Part shown: in pieces, positions 51,165-61,512 of the stretch
Numbering within the stretch: position 1 is the first letter of the stretch
Layout of the letters: each line of letters starts with the position of its first letter
Assembly: GCA_039621445.1 (NCBI GenBank)
Contig: CP154954.1
Location: forward strand, 20,694,642 to 20,758,641
Direction of reading: 5' to 3'
Origin: Euglena gracilis
Lineage: Eukaryota > Euglenida > Euglenophyceae > Euglenales
DNA: 64,000 bases
The notes under the pieces: generated by a model
The model's input: only the letters and a program-made list of their open reading frames with translations
Database searches by the model: none
What the model was told of the DNA's origin: nothing
Program-made: the position numbers and the translations under genes

Positions 51165-52590
51165 ACTGAATACCCCCCAAATAATACCCCCCCAAATAAT
51201 ACCCCCCCTCAGGGTCTGACCGGAATGATACCCCCCCCCCTTTGGCCGAAAGCCAAATTTTAACCTCAAAATGTACGTAAGAATCTCTGACAACAAATGA
51301 CGAAAAAAAAATCAATTTTCTGGATCATCTGACCTCATTAAAATGGTAAATTGCGAAAGAAAGTACAAAAAAATGACGCCAAAGGAGGGGTTTGGCGCTA
51401 TTTTGGCTCCTACGGGACTTCGAAAAATTTCGAAAGGTAATACCAGGTTTTGAATAGTGCTGAGCTCTTTATAAGCGCGCCCCCACCCCTGCATTGACCC
51501 CGGCCCGGCGGCCCGGCAGCCTGGCGGCCCGGCTGGCAGCCCGGCGGCCCGGCCTGGGCATGGGAGGGGGTTGAAAAACGCTCATTTTCGCGTTTTTTCG
51601 ACTTTTTTGACCCGGTTTTGACCCAAAGTCAGTAGGTCGGCGGCCCAAAACGGGGCGCTGGCGGGTCGAAAAACGCTCATTTTCGGCTCAAAAACAGTTT
51701 TTCCGGGTCCGGGAGGCCAAAAAACATCGTTTTGGGCAAATTTTTTTTCGATTTTTTTCGACTTTTTTTGACCCGGTTTTGGCGGGTTGGCGGCCCAAAA
51801 CGGGGCGCTGGCGGGTCGAAAAACGCTCATTTTCGGCTCAAAAACAGGTTTTCCGGGTCCGGGAGGCCAAAAAACATCGTTGGGTTTTCGACTTTTTTGG
51901 CCGAAAATGGCTAAGTCGAACAGTGGAAAAAGTGTACAAAACGGCCATCTGCGCCGAAAACGGCCGTATCTCGGGCTAGGCGGGGAGTTGCGGGGAAATC
52001 AAAATACCGGTCGGTAGATGGGACGTTCCAAGGGCTTCAAATTAGGTCTCCGGACATTTCCTTTGATTTTGCTTCATTTTGGAGATATTTTGAAAATTGA
52101 CATTTTTTGGCCGAAATGGCAGAGTCCAAAGGGGGGGGGGCTTAAAAAGGGAGGTTGGCCAATCCTACCCAGTTTAGACCCCTTCGCGCGTGAATAACTC
52201 GCGCCTGGCGGGGAGTTGGGGGTCAAACCCAGGTGATTCGGAAACTAGGAATCCAGTCGCTCGTGACTAAAAAAAAAATTTTGGGAACGGGGCCGGGATC
52301 ATGGTGATAATCCACCGGTTCCCGAGGTGGCCCCGACCCGACTCCCCCCCCCCCCGGGGGGTTCGGGGGGGGGGGTTTCCCCCAGGGGTAAGCTTCGCTC
52401 TTACCCATAAAGGGATAAGAGCTCAGCGACCCCCCCAATAATAGCCCCCCACCCTCGGGCCGGGACTTCATTTCGAAAGGTAATACCCCCCAATAATAGC
52501 CCCCCCCCCCTCGGGCCGGGACTTCAGGCGAAAAAATAATAAGATAATAAGATAAAACAGATTTTACCCCGGGGGTATTATCTGTGGGGG
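51165..52590. repeat. large repeat block 1 (CGGCCCAAAACGGGGCGCTGG modules)
   Basis: Bounded on the left by CCCCCAAATAATACCCCCC and on the right by GGGGGTATTATCTGTGGGGG, roughly inverted. Inside: GGCCCGGCGGCCCGGC runs (51500-51556), two tandem modules of about 180 bases with GGCGGGTCGAAAAACGCTCA and CTCAAAAACAGGTTTTCCGG, and a right part with AAGCTTCGCTCTTACC. The modules recur at 56.6 and 57.2-59.5 kb. Confidence 0.8.
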
Positions 52591-53166
52591 GGTTTACCTG
52601 AGGTGTTTCATGTGTTTGACACACATTGTCGTTGACAGACACCCTGTGTCAACGAAACATGCCTACCTACCTGCCTACCTACCTACCTACCGACCTACTT
52701 ATCAACCTACCTGCCTGCCCTCCAACCTGCATACCTACCTACATAACACCTCCACACATACATCCATACATGCAAACACATATACACACACACAAATAAA
52801 CGTATGCATTCATGTGTGCATGCATGTATTTGCATGCATACATATGTGCATACATCTTTTTATCTGTCTATCTATCTATGTTTCTGTCCGTCCATCCATC
52901 CATTCATGTATCTGACTGTCCATCCATCTTCCTATCTATCTTTCCATCCATACATATCATCATGTTATTATGTTATTATGGTTATGGGGTTATGGGGTAC
53001 AGTTTGATGTGGCAAACAGTTGCTCCTCATCCCCATTGTCAATTGTGCTGCATTCTCTGGAGCTAATCCTCCCTGGGGGTGAGTTCTGGCTGAATTTTTG
53101 TGGGGTGGGGGGATTTCCGCTTCTGTGATGCCGACCTTCGCCAAGGTGTCCGGCCGCTGCTTCCAG
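52591..53166. other. intron with CCTACCTA/CATACATA microsatellite
   Basis: Loose CTACC repeats (52660-52745) and CATACA/TCTATCCATC repeats (52750-52960). A short inverted TGACACACATTGTCG/CGTTGACAGACACC pair lies near 52620. No exon seen. Confidence 0.6.
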
Positions 53167-53214
53167 CGAAGGCAGAGAAAGGTGCACCATCGCCGGCTAC
53201 CGAATCCGGATCAT
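53167..53214 (+). pseudogene. fourth SH3 alpha exon, interrupted by an element
   Basis: After GCTTCCAG the frame reads EGRERCTIAGYRIRI and then runs straight into ATAACATTGCTTGCCGAC, a terminus of the CATTGCTTA element family. The remaining M-R-R-A-E-T-I part of the exon was not found downstream. So a fourth SH3 unit begins here but is cut by the insertion or by a deletion. An unspliced but functional intron position cannot be excluded. Confidence 0.5.
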
Positions 53215-53480
53215 AACATTGCTTGCCGACTTCTGGGGGTAGGGGGGCTAGTCTTTTTCCACGTTCAAAAACCAGCCAGTCACTTTTCATAAACTAGTCA
53301 CCCATTTCCTACCCCCGAGGGGGGGGGTCGGTCATTTTGGCCACTCGGCCAAAGTTGGCCAAAACTCAAAGGATTTTGGTCAAAAACCCTTTGCCCCCGG
53401 GTGTCCATTTTCGGCCAATCCTGGCCAGCCCTCCCTGGGGGGGGGGGGGCGTCTGGAGCCAAGGACCAGTCAGTCGCTCC
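53215..53480. mobile_element. CATTGCTTA-family element, right end unclear
   Basis: Has the left terminus, AACCAGCCAGTCAC (inverse of the family GTGACTGGCTGG core) and G/C-tracts. No matching right terminus or second target copy found. Confidence 0.5.
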
Positions 53481-54100
53481 AAAAATAATAATAATAAATA
53501 ATCAGTCCTGAAGCTTGCTCATCTTTTTCTGCGCTATTGACCACCAAACCAGCACCAAATGCACTCACAGCAAAGTAACAGGAGGTTGAAAAACATAGGG
53601 ATACTAATATGGGAAATTATGGGCACCGCCGCCTCAGCTTGTTTTCTTCTGCCCAGAGTTTTCAAACGGACTGCAGCCGGAAACCCTGTATCATTGAAAG
53701 CGTGGCGAGCAAACTGCCCGAAACCGTTGTTTTCAAATGTCATGTGTCTGACGGCTGAGATCACTCATCTATCGTTTACCCTTCTTAGACCGTATATGAT
53801 TTTTTCTTGTCTTTGCTTTATCTTTGATAAAAGAGGTGTCGGAAAGGAGCAGTGTTTTGAGAATCACCGAATTGGGGAAGGAGCAAAGTTTCAGCTTCCT
53901 GTAATTTTTATATGGACAGTATGTGTGCACTGCCCATCAAATTATTCCACACTGCCCTCCAATCAGTATCTCCAATATTTGGATCCTATTGTTATTCTTA
54001 TGGTTAATCATGCCGTTATCCATACACTCCGCCCTGGCAGAGCCTTTTTTTGAGCCTTTTTTTGTTCCCATCCTCAAACCTTTTTGGAATGTTGAAAAAT
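53481..54100 (+). other. AT-rich region with a 164-codon open frame
   Basis: The open frame 53559-54053 is long for AT-rich DNA and encodes a hydrophobic peptide with several Cys but no recognisable motif. Composition matches introns. Listed as unassigned; probably not a gene. Confidence 0.2.
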
Positions 54101-54123
54101 TAACACTGCACTTTTTCCAGACT

Positions 54124-54354
54124 CAACACACACACACACACAAACACAACACAACACACAACACACAACACACAACACACAGCACACAACACACAACACA
54201 CAACACACAACACACAACAACACACAACACACAACACACAACACACAACACACAACACACAACACACAACACACAACACACAACACACAAACAACACACA
54301 ACACACAACACACAACACACAACACACAACACACAACACACAACACACAACACA
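54124..54354. repeat. (ACACACA)n microsatellite
   Basis: About 230 bases of 7-base ACACACA units. It creates Thr/His/Asn and Val/Cys/Leu open frames that are not genes. Confidence 0.97.
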
Positions 54355-54399
54355 GTGCATTTCCATTTGTTGGAACCTCTGCTGTTAGGAACGAGCAGG

Positions 54400-54905
54400 C
54401 TCTTCCAAACGTCCAGTGGAGGGGGTGTTGCCCTCAAGCGACACAGATCTGCCCCTCCCGAGAGGGCAGCCTGGCGGTGGTTGCGGATGCGGAGAGCGGG
54501 GTGGCCGCGGCTGGGGTCACATCGCCGAGGCAAGATGGTTGCCACGGGGTCCGACCCCCCTGCCTCCCACATGGGGAAAATCTGACCACTTCTTCTGCGC
54601 CGCCGCCCCGCCTGACCCCCGATGCCCCCCCTAAAGGGAAAGGTCCGCCCCCCCCCCCCCCCGGTGATTTAGTACCCGGGGCTCCCCCCCTCCCCCGGCC
54701 GGCCCCAGCCCCAGCCGCGTTGGCAGCCGCCCGGCCCGGCGGCCTCCTCGCGGGGCCGCCGGCGCCGGCCAACGGACGGCCCTCGGCGGCGCTGCGGGTG
54801 GACGGCGGCGGCCCTGGCCCTTTGCTTCAGGCAGCGGGGGAGAGGGACGCCGGGCGGGCCAGCCAGCTCCCAGCGGTCGTCCTTTCCTGTCGGTGGGCAT
54901 GAAGG
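54400..54905. other. GC-rich stretch, possible exons of the coiled-coil gene
   Basis: Two GC-rich islands (54430-54590 and 54680-54900) are open in several frames on both strands. A + frame reads SLAVVADAESGVAAAGVTS. The second island has Pro/Ala/Arg-rich frames only. No donor or motif allows a choice. Confidence 0.25.
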
Positions 54906-55391
54906 AGATGCCCCCCCCCCCAGCAGGTCCCCCCAGACAGTTGCCACCCAGGCTTGCTCCGGGTGACAAACTTCCCGGGTAGTTGTGCTGTTTCAACCTG
55001 TAAAGCCTCGGGAGTTTCAGCTTAGTTTTGGTGGAGTGGGAAAAAAGGAGGTGACTCCTGGTGGAAACTAAAAAAGCGTTGACAATTTGAGAAGAACTGT
55101 TGTGTGCTGAAGAAAGAAAGAGAAAGACAAAGGCCGTTGTTGTTTTGACTCCTCTCGCCACTTTTCGCGGGGACCTCTTTGGTAAAGTCAAAGGCTTGCT
55201 GTGAACCTGTTTTTACTTTTAAGAAATGCCAAGGTTGTGTGTGTGTGTGCACATTTATCGTTCGAGTTCTATATCAGTAAAAGCCCGCCAGGGGGGATGC
55301 GAGGTGGGGGCTGCCACACAGCTGGCATCTTCGCGCATATACGCATGGCTATGGCTCTGGCTATGCTGGGTCCTGTAACGTCTCCGCAAAG
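54906..55391. other. intron; no supported exon
   Basis: Nothing recognisable; a GA-rich patch at 55105-55130. Confidence 0.45.
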
Positions 55392-55510
55392 GGCCCGCTG
55401 TGCCCGGCTCCCGGCACCGGGGGAGGCCCGCCTCTTGCTGCTGGAGCAGGAGAACCGGGAGCTGAAGGACCTCCTTGCCCAGGCCAACGCCCGCTACACC
55501 CGCGGCGAAG
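55392..55510 (+). CDS. coiled-coil protein, exon 1 seen
   Basis: After CTCCGCAAAG the frame reads PGEARLLLLEQENRELKDLL, then AQANARYTRG. Leu at heptad positions with Glu, Gln and Lys between them is typical of a parallel coiled coil. GC at third positions is very high. The 3' end is not clear. This is the first of at least eight short coiled-coil exons up to 62.96 kb, all on the + strand. I cannot name the protein. Confidence 0.55.
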
Positions 55511-55842
55511 CGTGGGCCACCCCCATGGGGCTGTCTGTCGTGCCCAGGCCTCCGCTGGCAGGGACGCTGGCGCCGATGGTACTCGTCTCAGGGGAAAGAC
55601 CCTATGGACAAAATTTCGTCATAGAGTCTCTCCTTTTTCGACCGAGAGCCACCGTTTGCACAAACAATTATTGGAAAATTGAGTCATGGTTTTAAATCAA
55701 TGTTCACAGCCTTGGCGACATGTATGCCAGGTTCGAAGGCCATGTTGGCCATATTTTCGGGAGTTGAATGGCTGACGCTCTGGAAATAGCTTTCAAACCT
55801 CCGTGGGGGTGTGTCGGGGGTTCCTGTGGCCGTCGTCCGCAG
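55511..55842. other. intron; no supported exon
   Basis: Nothing recognisable. Confidence 0.5.
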
Positions 55843-55940
55843 ACTCTGTCGCCCAGCTTCAGGCAAAGGACGCGGAGGCGAAGGAGCTCCAAGCAATCAA
55901 TGCAGCGCTGAAATCCGAGGCGCAGTCGCTTCAAGAGGAG
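55843..55940 (+). CDS. coiled-coil protein, exon 2 seen
   Basis: Acceptor CGTCCGCAG and donor GAG|GTCAGC bound 98 bases reading DSVAQLQAKDAEAKELQAIN, then AALKSEAQSLQEE. Leu recurs every three to four residues. The start needs one base from the previous exon. Confidence 0.65.
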
Positions 55941-56204
55941 GTCAGCCAAAGCTGCCCTTGCACAGCCACCAAGGAAGCCACGCCCTGTTTCCCTTCTCGG
56001 CCGCACCAAAGTGTGGTCATGTACATATGGTGCTTCTTTCCCCGAACCACAGCTCTGCCATTTTGTGACGACAACAGCTGGAACAAAAACGCTGGTCTCG
56101 CCACCCCCTGACTCACTGAAACTCACTCACTGAGTGCCCATCGTTGGGCAGGTCGGTCACTGTTGACCTCCCCACCCTGCCTTTTGTCCTCTGGGCATTC
56201 TGAG
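55941..56204. other. intron; no supported exon
   Basis: No coding signal. Confidence 0.5.
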
Positions 56205-56360
56205 GGTGGCGGTTGCCCCCACCCGCCTGTCGCGCGCACTCGCTGGGTCCCAGGACGACCGGGTCGCCCTCCAGGCGGACCTGAACGCGCTGGAACGGCA
56301 GCTGTGGGAGCTCGGCCAGCGGACCCCTCCGGCCCCTCCCCATGCTTGCCCCGGCTGCCT
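56205..56360 (+). CDS. coiled-coil protein, exon 3 seen
   Basis: After GGGCATTCTGAG the frame reads LSRALAGSQDDRVALQADLN, then ALERQLWELGQRTP, and may end at CT|GTGATC. Heptads of Leu/Val follow A-L-Q-A-D-L-x-x-L-E-R-Q-L. It has no in-frame Met, so simple start-to-stop searches miss it. The last third is Pro-rich. Confidence 0.58.
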
Positions 56361-56833
56361 GTGATCGGTCGAGCAGTCTTGTTCGCGCTTCTTCCAGAAC
56401 AGGTCAGCAAACACAGCAGCTGTTCCATTGTCCCATGATCCGCAGGTCCCCCAGAGATTGCTGGTCGTAAAACATAGGAGGGGGCTCCTTTCCTCCCCAA
56501 TAAAAAACTTTTTGGGGGGTCAGGTTGGGCCCAACAGAAGGGGGTCAACTGTGGGGGGGTTGACCCAAAGTCAATGAATGGGTTGGCGGCCCAAAACGGG
56601 GCGCTGGCGGGTCGAAAAACGCTCATTTCCCGCTCAAAAACAGGTTTTCCGGGTCCGACAGGCCCAAAAGCATCGTTTCGGGCAATTCTTTTTCGATTTT
56701 TTCCCGACTTTTTTGACCCGAAAACGACCCAAAGTCAATGGGTTGGCGGCCCAAAACGGGGCGTTCAAGTTGGGTCCAACAGCACTTGACCGGACCAATC
56801 CCCGGGGGGGGGGGGTTGGCGGCTTTGCCGGAG
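56361..56833. repeat. intron with a fragment of the CGGCCCAAAACGGGG repeat
   Basis: From 56560 to 56790 the sequence matches modules of block 1 (GTTGGCGGCCCAAAACGGGG twice). No exon seen. Confidence 0.75.
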
Positions 56834-57055
56834 GAGTTCCTGGCGACGCCCCGGTGCCGCCGCCGCCGCCGACGGCCGCCCTCGAGGCGCGGCTGGCGGC
56901 GCTGGCCGCGGAGCGCGACGCGGCGCACGACGCGGCGGCGGCGCTGCAGGCGGAGCGTGAGGAGCTGGCCAGCGCGGTCCGCGTGCTGGAGGGGCAGAGC
57001 GCGACGCTGACCAGTGCCAACGCCCCCAGGCCCCTGGCCGCCCGTCCCTACCCCA
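56834..57055 (+). CDS. coiled-coil protein, exon 4 seen
   Basis: The frame reads AALEARLAALAAERDAAHDA, then AAALQAEREELASAVRVLEG, and ends at a near-consensus donor CCCA|GTGAGT. Ala-rich heptads with Leu and Arg/Glu pairs make a long helix. The acceptor is approximate (GCCGGAG). Extreme GC, about 80 percent, contrasts with the repeat block on both sides. Confidence 0.68.
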
Positions 57056-57139
57056 GTGAGTTTCCCTTTGTGCTCACTAACCTGTTTAAAGGCCGCACTG
57101 ACCTGCCCTCGTGGGACTTGTGCCCAACCCTTGTACCTG
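57056..57139 (+). other. intron start
   Basis: Short unique sequence before repeat block 2. Confidence 0.5.
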
Positions 57140-59640
57140 CTGACCTGTCGCCCGGCCCGGCCGGCGGCCGGCGGCCCGGCCCTGCCTGGCCCGGCCCGGC
57201 TGCAGCCTGGGCCGGGGCCGGGGGGTTGAAAAACCTTCATTTTCGGCTCAGAAACACTTTTTCCCGGGTCCGGGAGGCCAAAAAACATCGTTTTGTGCAA
57301 TTTTTTCCCCCGATTTTTCGACTTTTTTGATCCGAAAAAGACCCAAAGTCCATAGGAGTTGGGCCCAAAACGGGGGGGATGGGGGTCAAAAAACGCTAAT
57401 TTTCGGCCCAAAAACAATTTTTCGGGTCTGGGAGGTCAAAAAAAAAATGGTTTTGGGCAAAAAAAATTTGCGAATTTTTTTTTGACTTTTTGACCCAAAA
57501 ATGGCTAAGTACACCGGAGGTCCTCTTTACTTTTCCTCAACTCCGCAGCGTTTTCGAGATATTTTGAATTTTCGATTTTTTGACCCCCAAAATCACCCTG
57601 CAATTTCCCCGGGGGAAAAAAATGGTAGACAAGTTTTTTTCTTTTGCTCGGGGCATATCTCCGGACTGGCGGGGAGTTGCGGGTAACCTAAGGGTTCTGG
57701 AGAAACTAGAGATCGTCCCCTTACCTATAGGCTATTCACTTTGGGAGCCAGGAAGTCCAATCACATCGATAATCCTCGGGTGTCTGGACCTACCGGGGGG
57801 GGAGGGGGCGGGGGGTCGTCGCCGGGGTGAGCTCAGCGACCAGGGTGTGACGTAGAGCTGAGCTCTTTGGGGATGCCTAAAAAGCGGTGCGGCACCGCTG
57901 GGGCACCGCTTGACACCGCTTGACGACAAACTTTGCTTTTTTTAGGGGAGGCCGTTGCAATATTTTCTTGATGGTGTGCACGATAAGTTGTCAGACGTTA
58001 CAATTTTTTAAGCGTGATTGATCGGGTTGATCAAATAATTTTGTCAGACGTGTATATGTTTCCCACAAAGGAATCACCTGGCCAAAGGTTCCCAGCCAAG
58101 CGGTGTCAAGCGGTGCCCTAGCGGTGCCGCACCGCTTTTTAGGCATCCCCTTTGGGAGACCACCTCGGCCCGGACCGGCCCGGCCCGGCCGGCGGCCCGG
58201 CGGCCCGGCCCGGCCCGGCCAGCGGCCCGGCGGCCCGGCCCAGCCTGGCCGGCGGCCCGGCCCGGCTCGGCCCGGCCCGGCCGGCGACTCGGCCGGCTGT
58301 CCAGCCCGGGCCGGGGACGGGGGGTTGAAAAACGCTTATTTTCGGCTCAAAAACAGTTTTTCCAGGTCCGGGAGGCCAGAAAACACCGTTTTGGGCAATT
58401 TTTTTTCGACTTTTTTGACCTGGGTTTGACCCCGAGGTCCATAGGATTCGGGCCCAAAACGGGGCGCCGGCGGGTCAAAAAAAAAAAACGCTCATTTTTT
58501 GCTCAAAAACACCTTTTCCGGGTCTGGGAGGTCAAAAAAACATGGTTTCAGGCAAAAAAAAATTCAGATTTTTTTCCAACTTTTTTTGGCCGAAAACGGC
58601 GAAGACTGACAGTGGAAAAAGTGTACAAAATGTCCCAAATTGGCCGAAAAACTGCCGTATCTTGGGGAGTTGCGGGGAAATCAAAACACCGGTAGATGGG
58701 GCCTTCCAAGGGCTTCAAATTAGCTCTGCGGATATTTCCTTTGATTTGGCTTCATTTTGGAGATATTTTGAAAACATTGATTTTTTGACCCCCCCACCCC
58801 CCGAAAACGGTCGGACAATGGAAAAAGCAAAACGGCCATCTGGGCCGAAAAACGGCCGTATCTCGGGCTAGGCGGAGAGTTGCGGGAAAATAAAAACACC
58901 GGTAGATGGGGCCTTCCAAGGGCTTCAAATTAGGTCTCCGGACATTTTTTTTCAACTCCCCACCATTTTGGAGATATTTTGCAAAAACTGTTTTTTTGGC
59001 CAGTATTGGCTCCAAATGGCAGAGTCCCCCCCCTGGCGAAACCACAAATCGGCCATAACTCGGCCCAGGCAGGGAGTTGGCCCAAACCGTGCATACCGGT
59101 GGATAGGGCGTCCCAAAATTGTGGAATGAGGTACCCTTTTACTTTTTCTCAACTCCCCAGCGTTTTTCGAGATATTTTGAATTTTTAGATTTTTGACCCC
59201 AAAAATGACCCCTTTTGCCTGTCCAATGAAATTTCTTTGGGAAAAAACCGGTAGACAACTTTTTTGCTCGGGCCATATCTCCGGACTGGCGGGGAGGGCA
59301 AAGTGAGGGCTCTGGAGAAATTAGGCATCCTCTCCTAACCTATAGGCTATACACTTTTCGGGTCTGGAAATCAGGTCACATCGATAATCCGCGGGTGCCA
59401 TTGCCTACTCAGGGGGGGGGGTGCGGGGGGCAGGGGGGGTCAGGGGGGTTTGGGGGAGTGTTAAGCTTCGCTCTTACTCTAAAGAGATAAGAGCTCAGCG
59501 ACCCCCCCAAAATTAGACCCCCCCCCCAAATAAGACCCCCCAAAATAAGGCCTCCCTGGGCCGATCGAGCAAAATAAGACCCCCCAAGAATAGGACCCCC
59601 CTGATGGCGCGAAGTGCCGGGGACGTGACAATTTTCCCTG
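57140..59640. repeat. large repeat block 2 (2.5 kb), same modules as block 1
   Basis: Starts with CGGCCCGGCCGGCGGC runs (57150-57222, again 58165-58315) and carries five or more modules with TTTTCGGCTCAAAAACA, GGGTCCGGGAGGCCAAAAAA and GGGGCCTTCCAAGGGCTTCA. It ends with AAGCTTCGCTCTTACTC and GACCCCCCAAAATAAG repeats as block 1 does. Open frames are repeat products. Confidence 0.85.
57869..58150. mobile_element. 282-bp palindromic-ended element nested in block 2
   Basis: Starts GGGGATGCCTAAAAAGCGGT and ends ACCGCTTTTTAGGCATCCCC; inverted termini extend about 50 bases with internal GGTGCGGCACCGC palindromes. TTT lies on both sides (57866-57868, 58151-58153). Confidence 0.87.
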
Positions 59641-60087
59641 AAAAATTGCCAAAACAATTTCATTCACAAAAATGATGAATTTTCAAAATTTTCAGATTTT
59701 TCAAGTGCAAAAAACATGGTAAATGTCAACACACGTGGTAAATGTCATTAAATATGTCGCGGACCGTCCATACTATGCAAACCATGCAAACGCGCGCGCG
59801 TGTGTGCTGTGGTGGCACCGCATCGACGTGATTACGTGCCCCCCGTTCTTCGGACGATGGATACTGGGAGCAGGGGAGGGGGGCGATTGAGTTGGAAAGA
59901 AGAGCAACAAAAAAACAGGTTTGGCCTTTTTTGGTTTTTTTATCCTGCCATTTTCATCAACTTCTGAAATGGTTCCGGCTTAAAACGTTTCGCATTTTGG
60001 ACCACATTTTCCCCTGCAATATTTTTGTGATTGCCAAGAAGCCTCAGGCGGACACCGGGTACGTTTGGAATTCGGAAGTGTCCCCAG
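59641..60087. other. intron; no supported exon
   Basis: AT-rich; ends with the acceptor AGTGTCCCCAG. Confidence 0.5.
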
Positions 60088-60249
60088 GGGGCTGCCAGTG
60101 AAGCTGGTGGCGGACATGGAGGCGTTCGCGCGGGAGGTGGAGACCCTGCAGGCAACGGCTCAACAGAACGCGGTGGTGGCGGAGATCCACCGGCGGGAGT
60201 TGCGGATCTCGGAGCTGGAGGACGAGCTCATCCGGCCGTGGCCCTCGCT
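60088..60249 (+). CDS. coiled-coil protein, exon 5 seen
   Basis: The frame reads KLVADMEAFAREVETLQATA, then QQNAVVAEIHRRELRISELE and DELIRPW, to a possible donor CTG|GTGCCC. Hydrophobic residues at a/d positions continue for some seven heptads. The acceptor GTCCCCAG leaves the start one base into a codon. Confidence 0.68.
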
Positions 60250-60862
60250 GGTGCCCCCCCCCTCATCCCCCCCCCCTGGGAAGTTGTCCCCTTGGGGTGT
60301 GTGTTGGCTGACTTGTGACCCGCCCAGACTTGTTCTGGCTGGTTTGTCAGCTAACAGCCTCCTTGGCAGAGCTTGGTTGGCGTGGTTGGTGTGTTGTGGT
60401 GTTTTCCCTCTACCCACCCTTTATCAGAGGATCCAAGTCTTTCCTTTCACGGTGCGTGAACAGTTTTTGTTGCTTTGTGATCTTTCTCCGCAAGGACGAA
60501 GAATGAAGCTTATCTCATTGTCCCTGCGGTCAAGTTTCCTGAACTTTCTCAGTGGCAGGTGTTTTTTTGTTGAAGGAATGCCCCAGGTTGGGGTGGGGGG
60601 GGGGGTGTATCGGCCAGTCCAAACTTGGCTGCTGGTTTGTCGAGTGGACTCTTCTCCAGCTGCTGACTTCCTGCCACAGTGCCAGAGCAACTGAAAATCC
60701 CCCTGGAGGAGTGGCTGGAATGGGCAAGCATATCCTGCGCCCCTTGTTGATTTTTGCTCTCTGCCTGGGGGTTCCCGGCTTCGACTTGGCTTCCCGCACT
60801 TTGTCTGACCCACCAAGCAAGCCTCCTGTGGCCCACAGCCAGGGCCACGGGGCCACTACAAG
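60250..60862. other. intron; no supported exon
   Basis: A long open frame (60065-60694) extends beyond the exon but loses coding character after 60250. Confidence 0.45.
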
Positions 60863-60940
60863 TCGATGCACGCGCGGCACCAGCAGCGGAGCATGTCGTT
60901 GGAGGAGGAGCGGGACCAGCTGCTGACCTCCGGCCGGGAG
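60863..60940 (+). CDS. coiled-coil protein, exon 6 seen
   Basis: CCACTACAAG and GAG|GTTCAC bound exactly 26 codons, including RHQQRSMSLEEERDQLLTSG. Charged, Leu-containing helix typical of the series. Phase 0 at both ends, so it could be skipped without a frameshift. Confidence 0.6.
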
Positions 60941-61438
60941 GTTCACGGGGAGCTGCTCCAGCCCACCCCGCTGCCTTCCCATTCCGTTCCCCGGGGGGGG
61001 GGGCAGGCATATAGGCCAATGCGACCCTGCGGCCCAAGCCAGCAGCCCAACCTGAAGCCTGATGGATGTGGGGTGAGCTGCCTCTGGATGATGGTGTCTA
61101 TGGGCGAGAACAGTTCCCGTTATCCCCCCGCGTAGTTGTGATCCTCTGTGCCACCCAACTGTCACTCCCACCAGATTCATTTCCTGCCTCAAACTGAGCC
61201 AAAAGTGCACCGTTGGGAGAATGTCCAATAGAACTAACCAAAATCCTGCCCCTCCTCCGCGGCCAATCAACAGAATTCTCGAGGTCCTGGTACCCTCTGA
61301 TGCCATACACCAGCATTGCCTGCAGTTCGTCTACTTGTGCGCTTTTGGGGGGTTCCGGCCTGGCGTTTTTGCATGTGGATCCCCCCTCCAGTTGGAGGCA
61401 GCGGCGTGCCCCCAGCCCACGCCGCGCTGTGTCGGCAG
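60941..61438. other. intron; no supported exon
   Basis: Nothing recognisable; a G-run at 60993. Confidence 0.45.
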
Positions 61439-61512
61439 CAGGAGTTGTGCGCAGCGCTGGAGGAGGAGCTGAGCACCGCCCGGCAGGAGAATGAGGCGCT
61501 GCTGCCCAGCGA
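61439..61512 (+). CDS. coiled-coil protein, exon 7 seen
   Basis: After GTGTCGGCAG the frame reads QELCAALEEELSTARQENEA, then LLPSD. Leu and Ala at heptad positions. No GT donor is near; the end is approximate and a GC donor is possible. Confidence 0.6.

Noticed and set aside
53559-54053. Membrane protein gene
   Set aside because: Hydrophobic 164-codon frame in AT-rich DNA, where T-rich codons give hydrophobic residues by composition; no start context, no homologue recognised.
54074-54572. Cys/Val/Leu and Thr/His open frames
   Set aside because: Products of the ACACACA repeat.
56623-57417. 264-codon minus-strand open frame over the coiled-coil exon
   Set aside because: Antisense shadow of a GC-rich exon and of repeat modules; Arg-rich with no motif.
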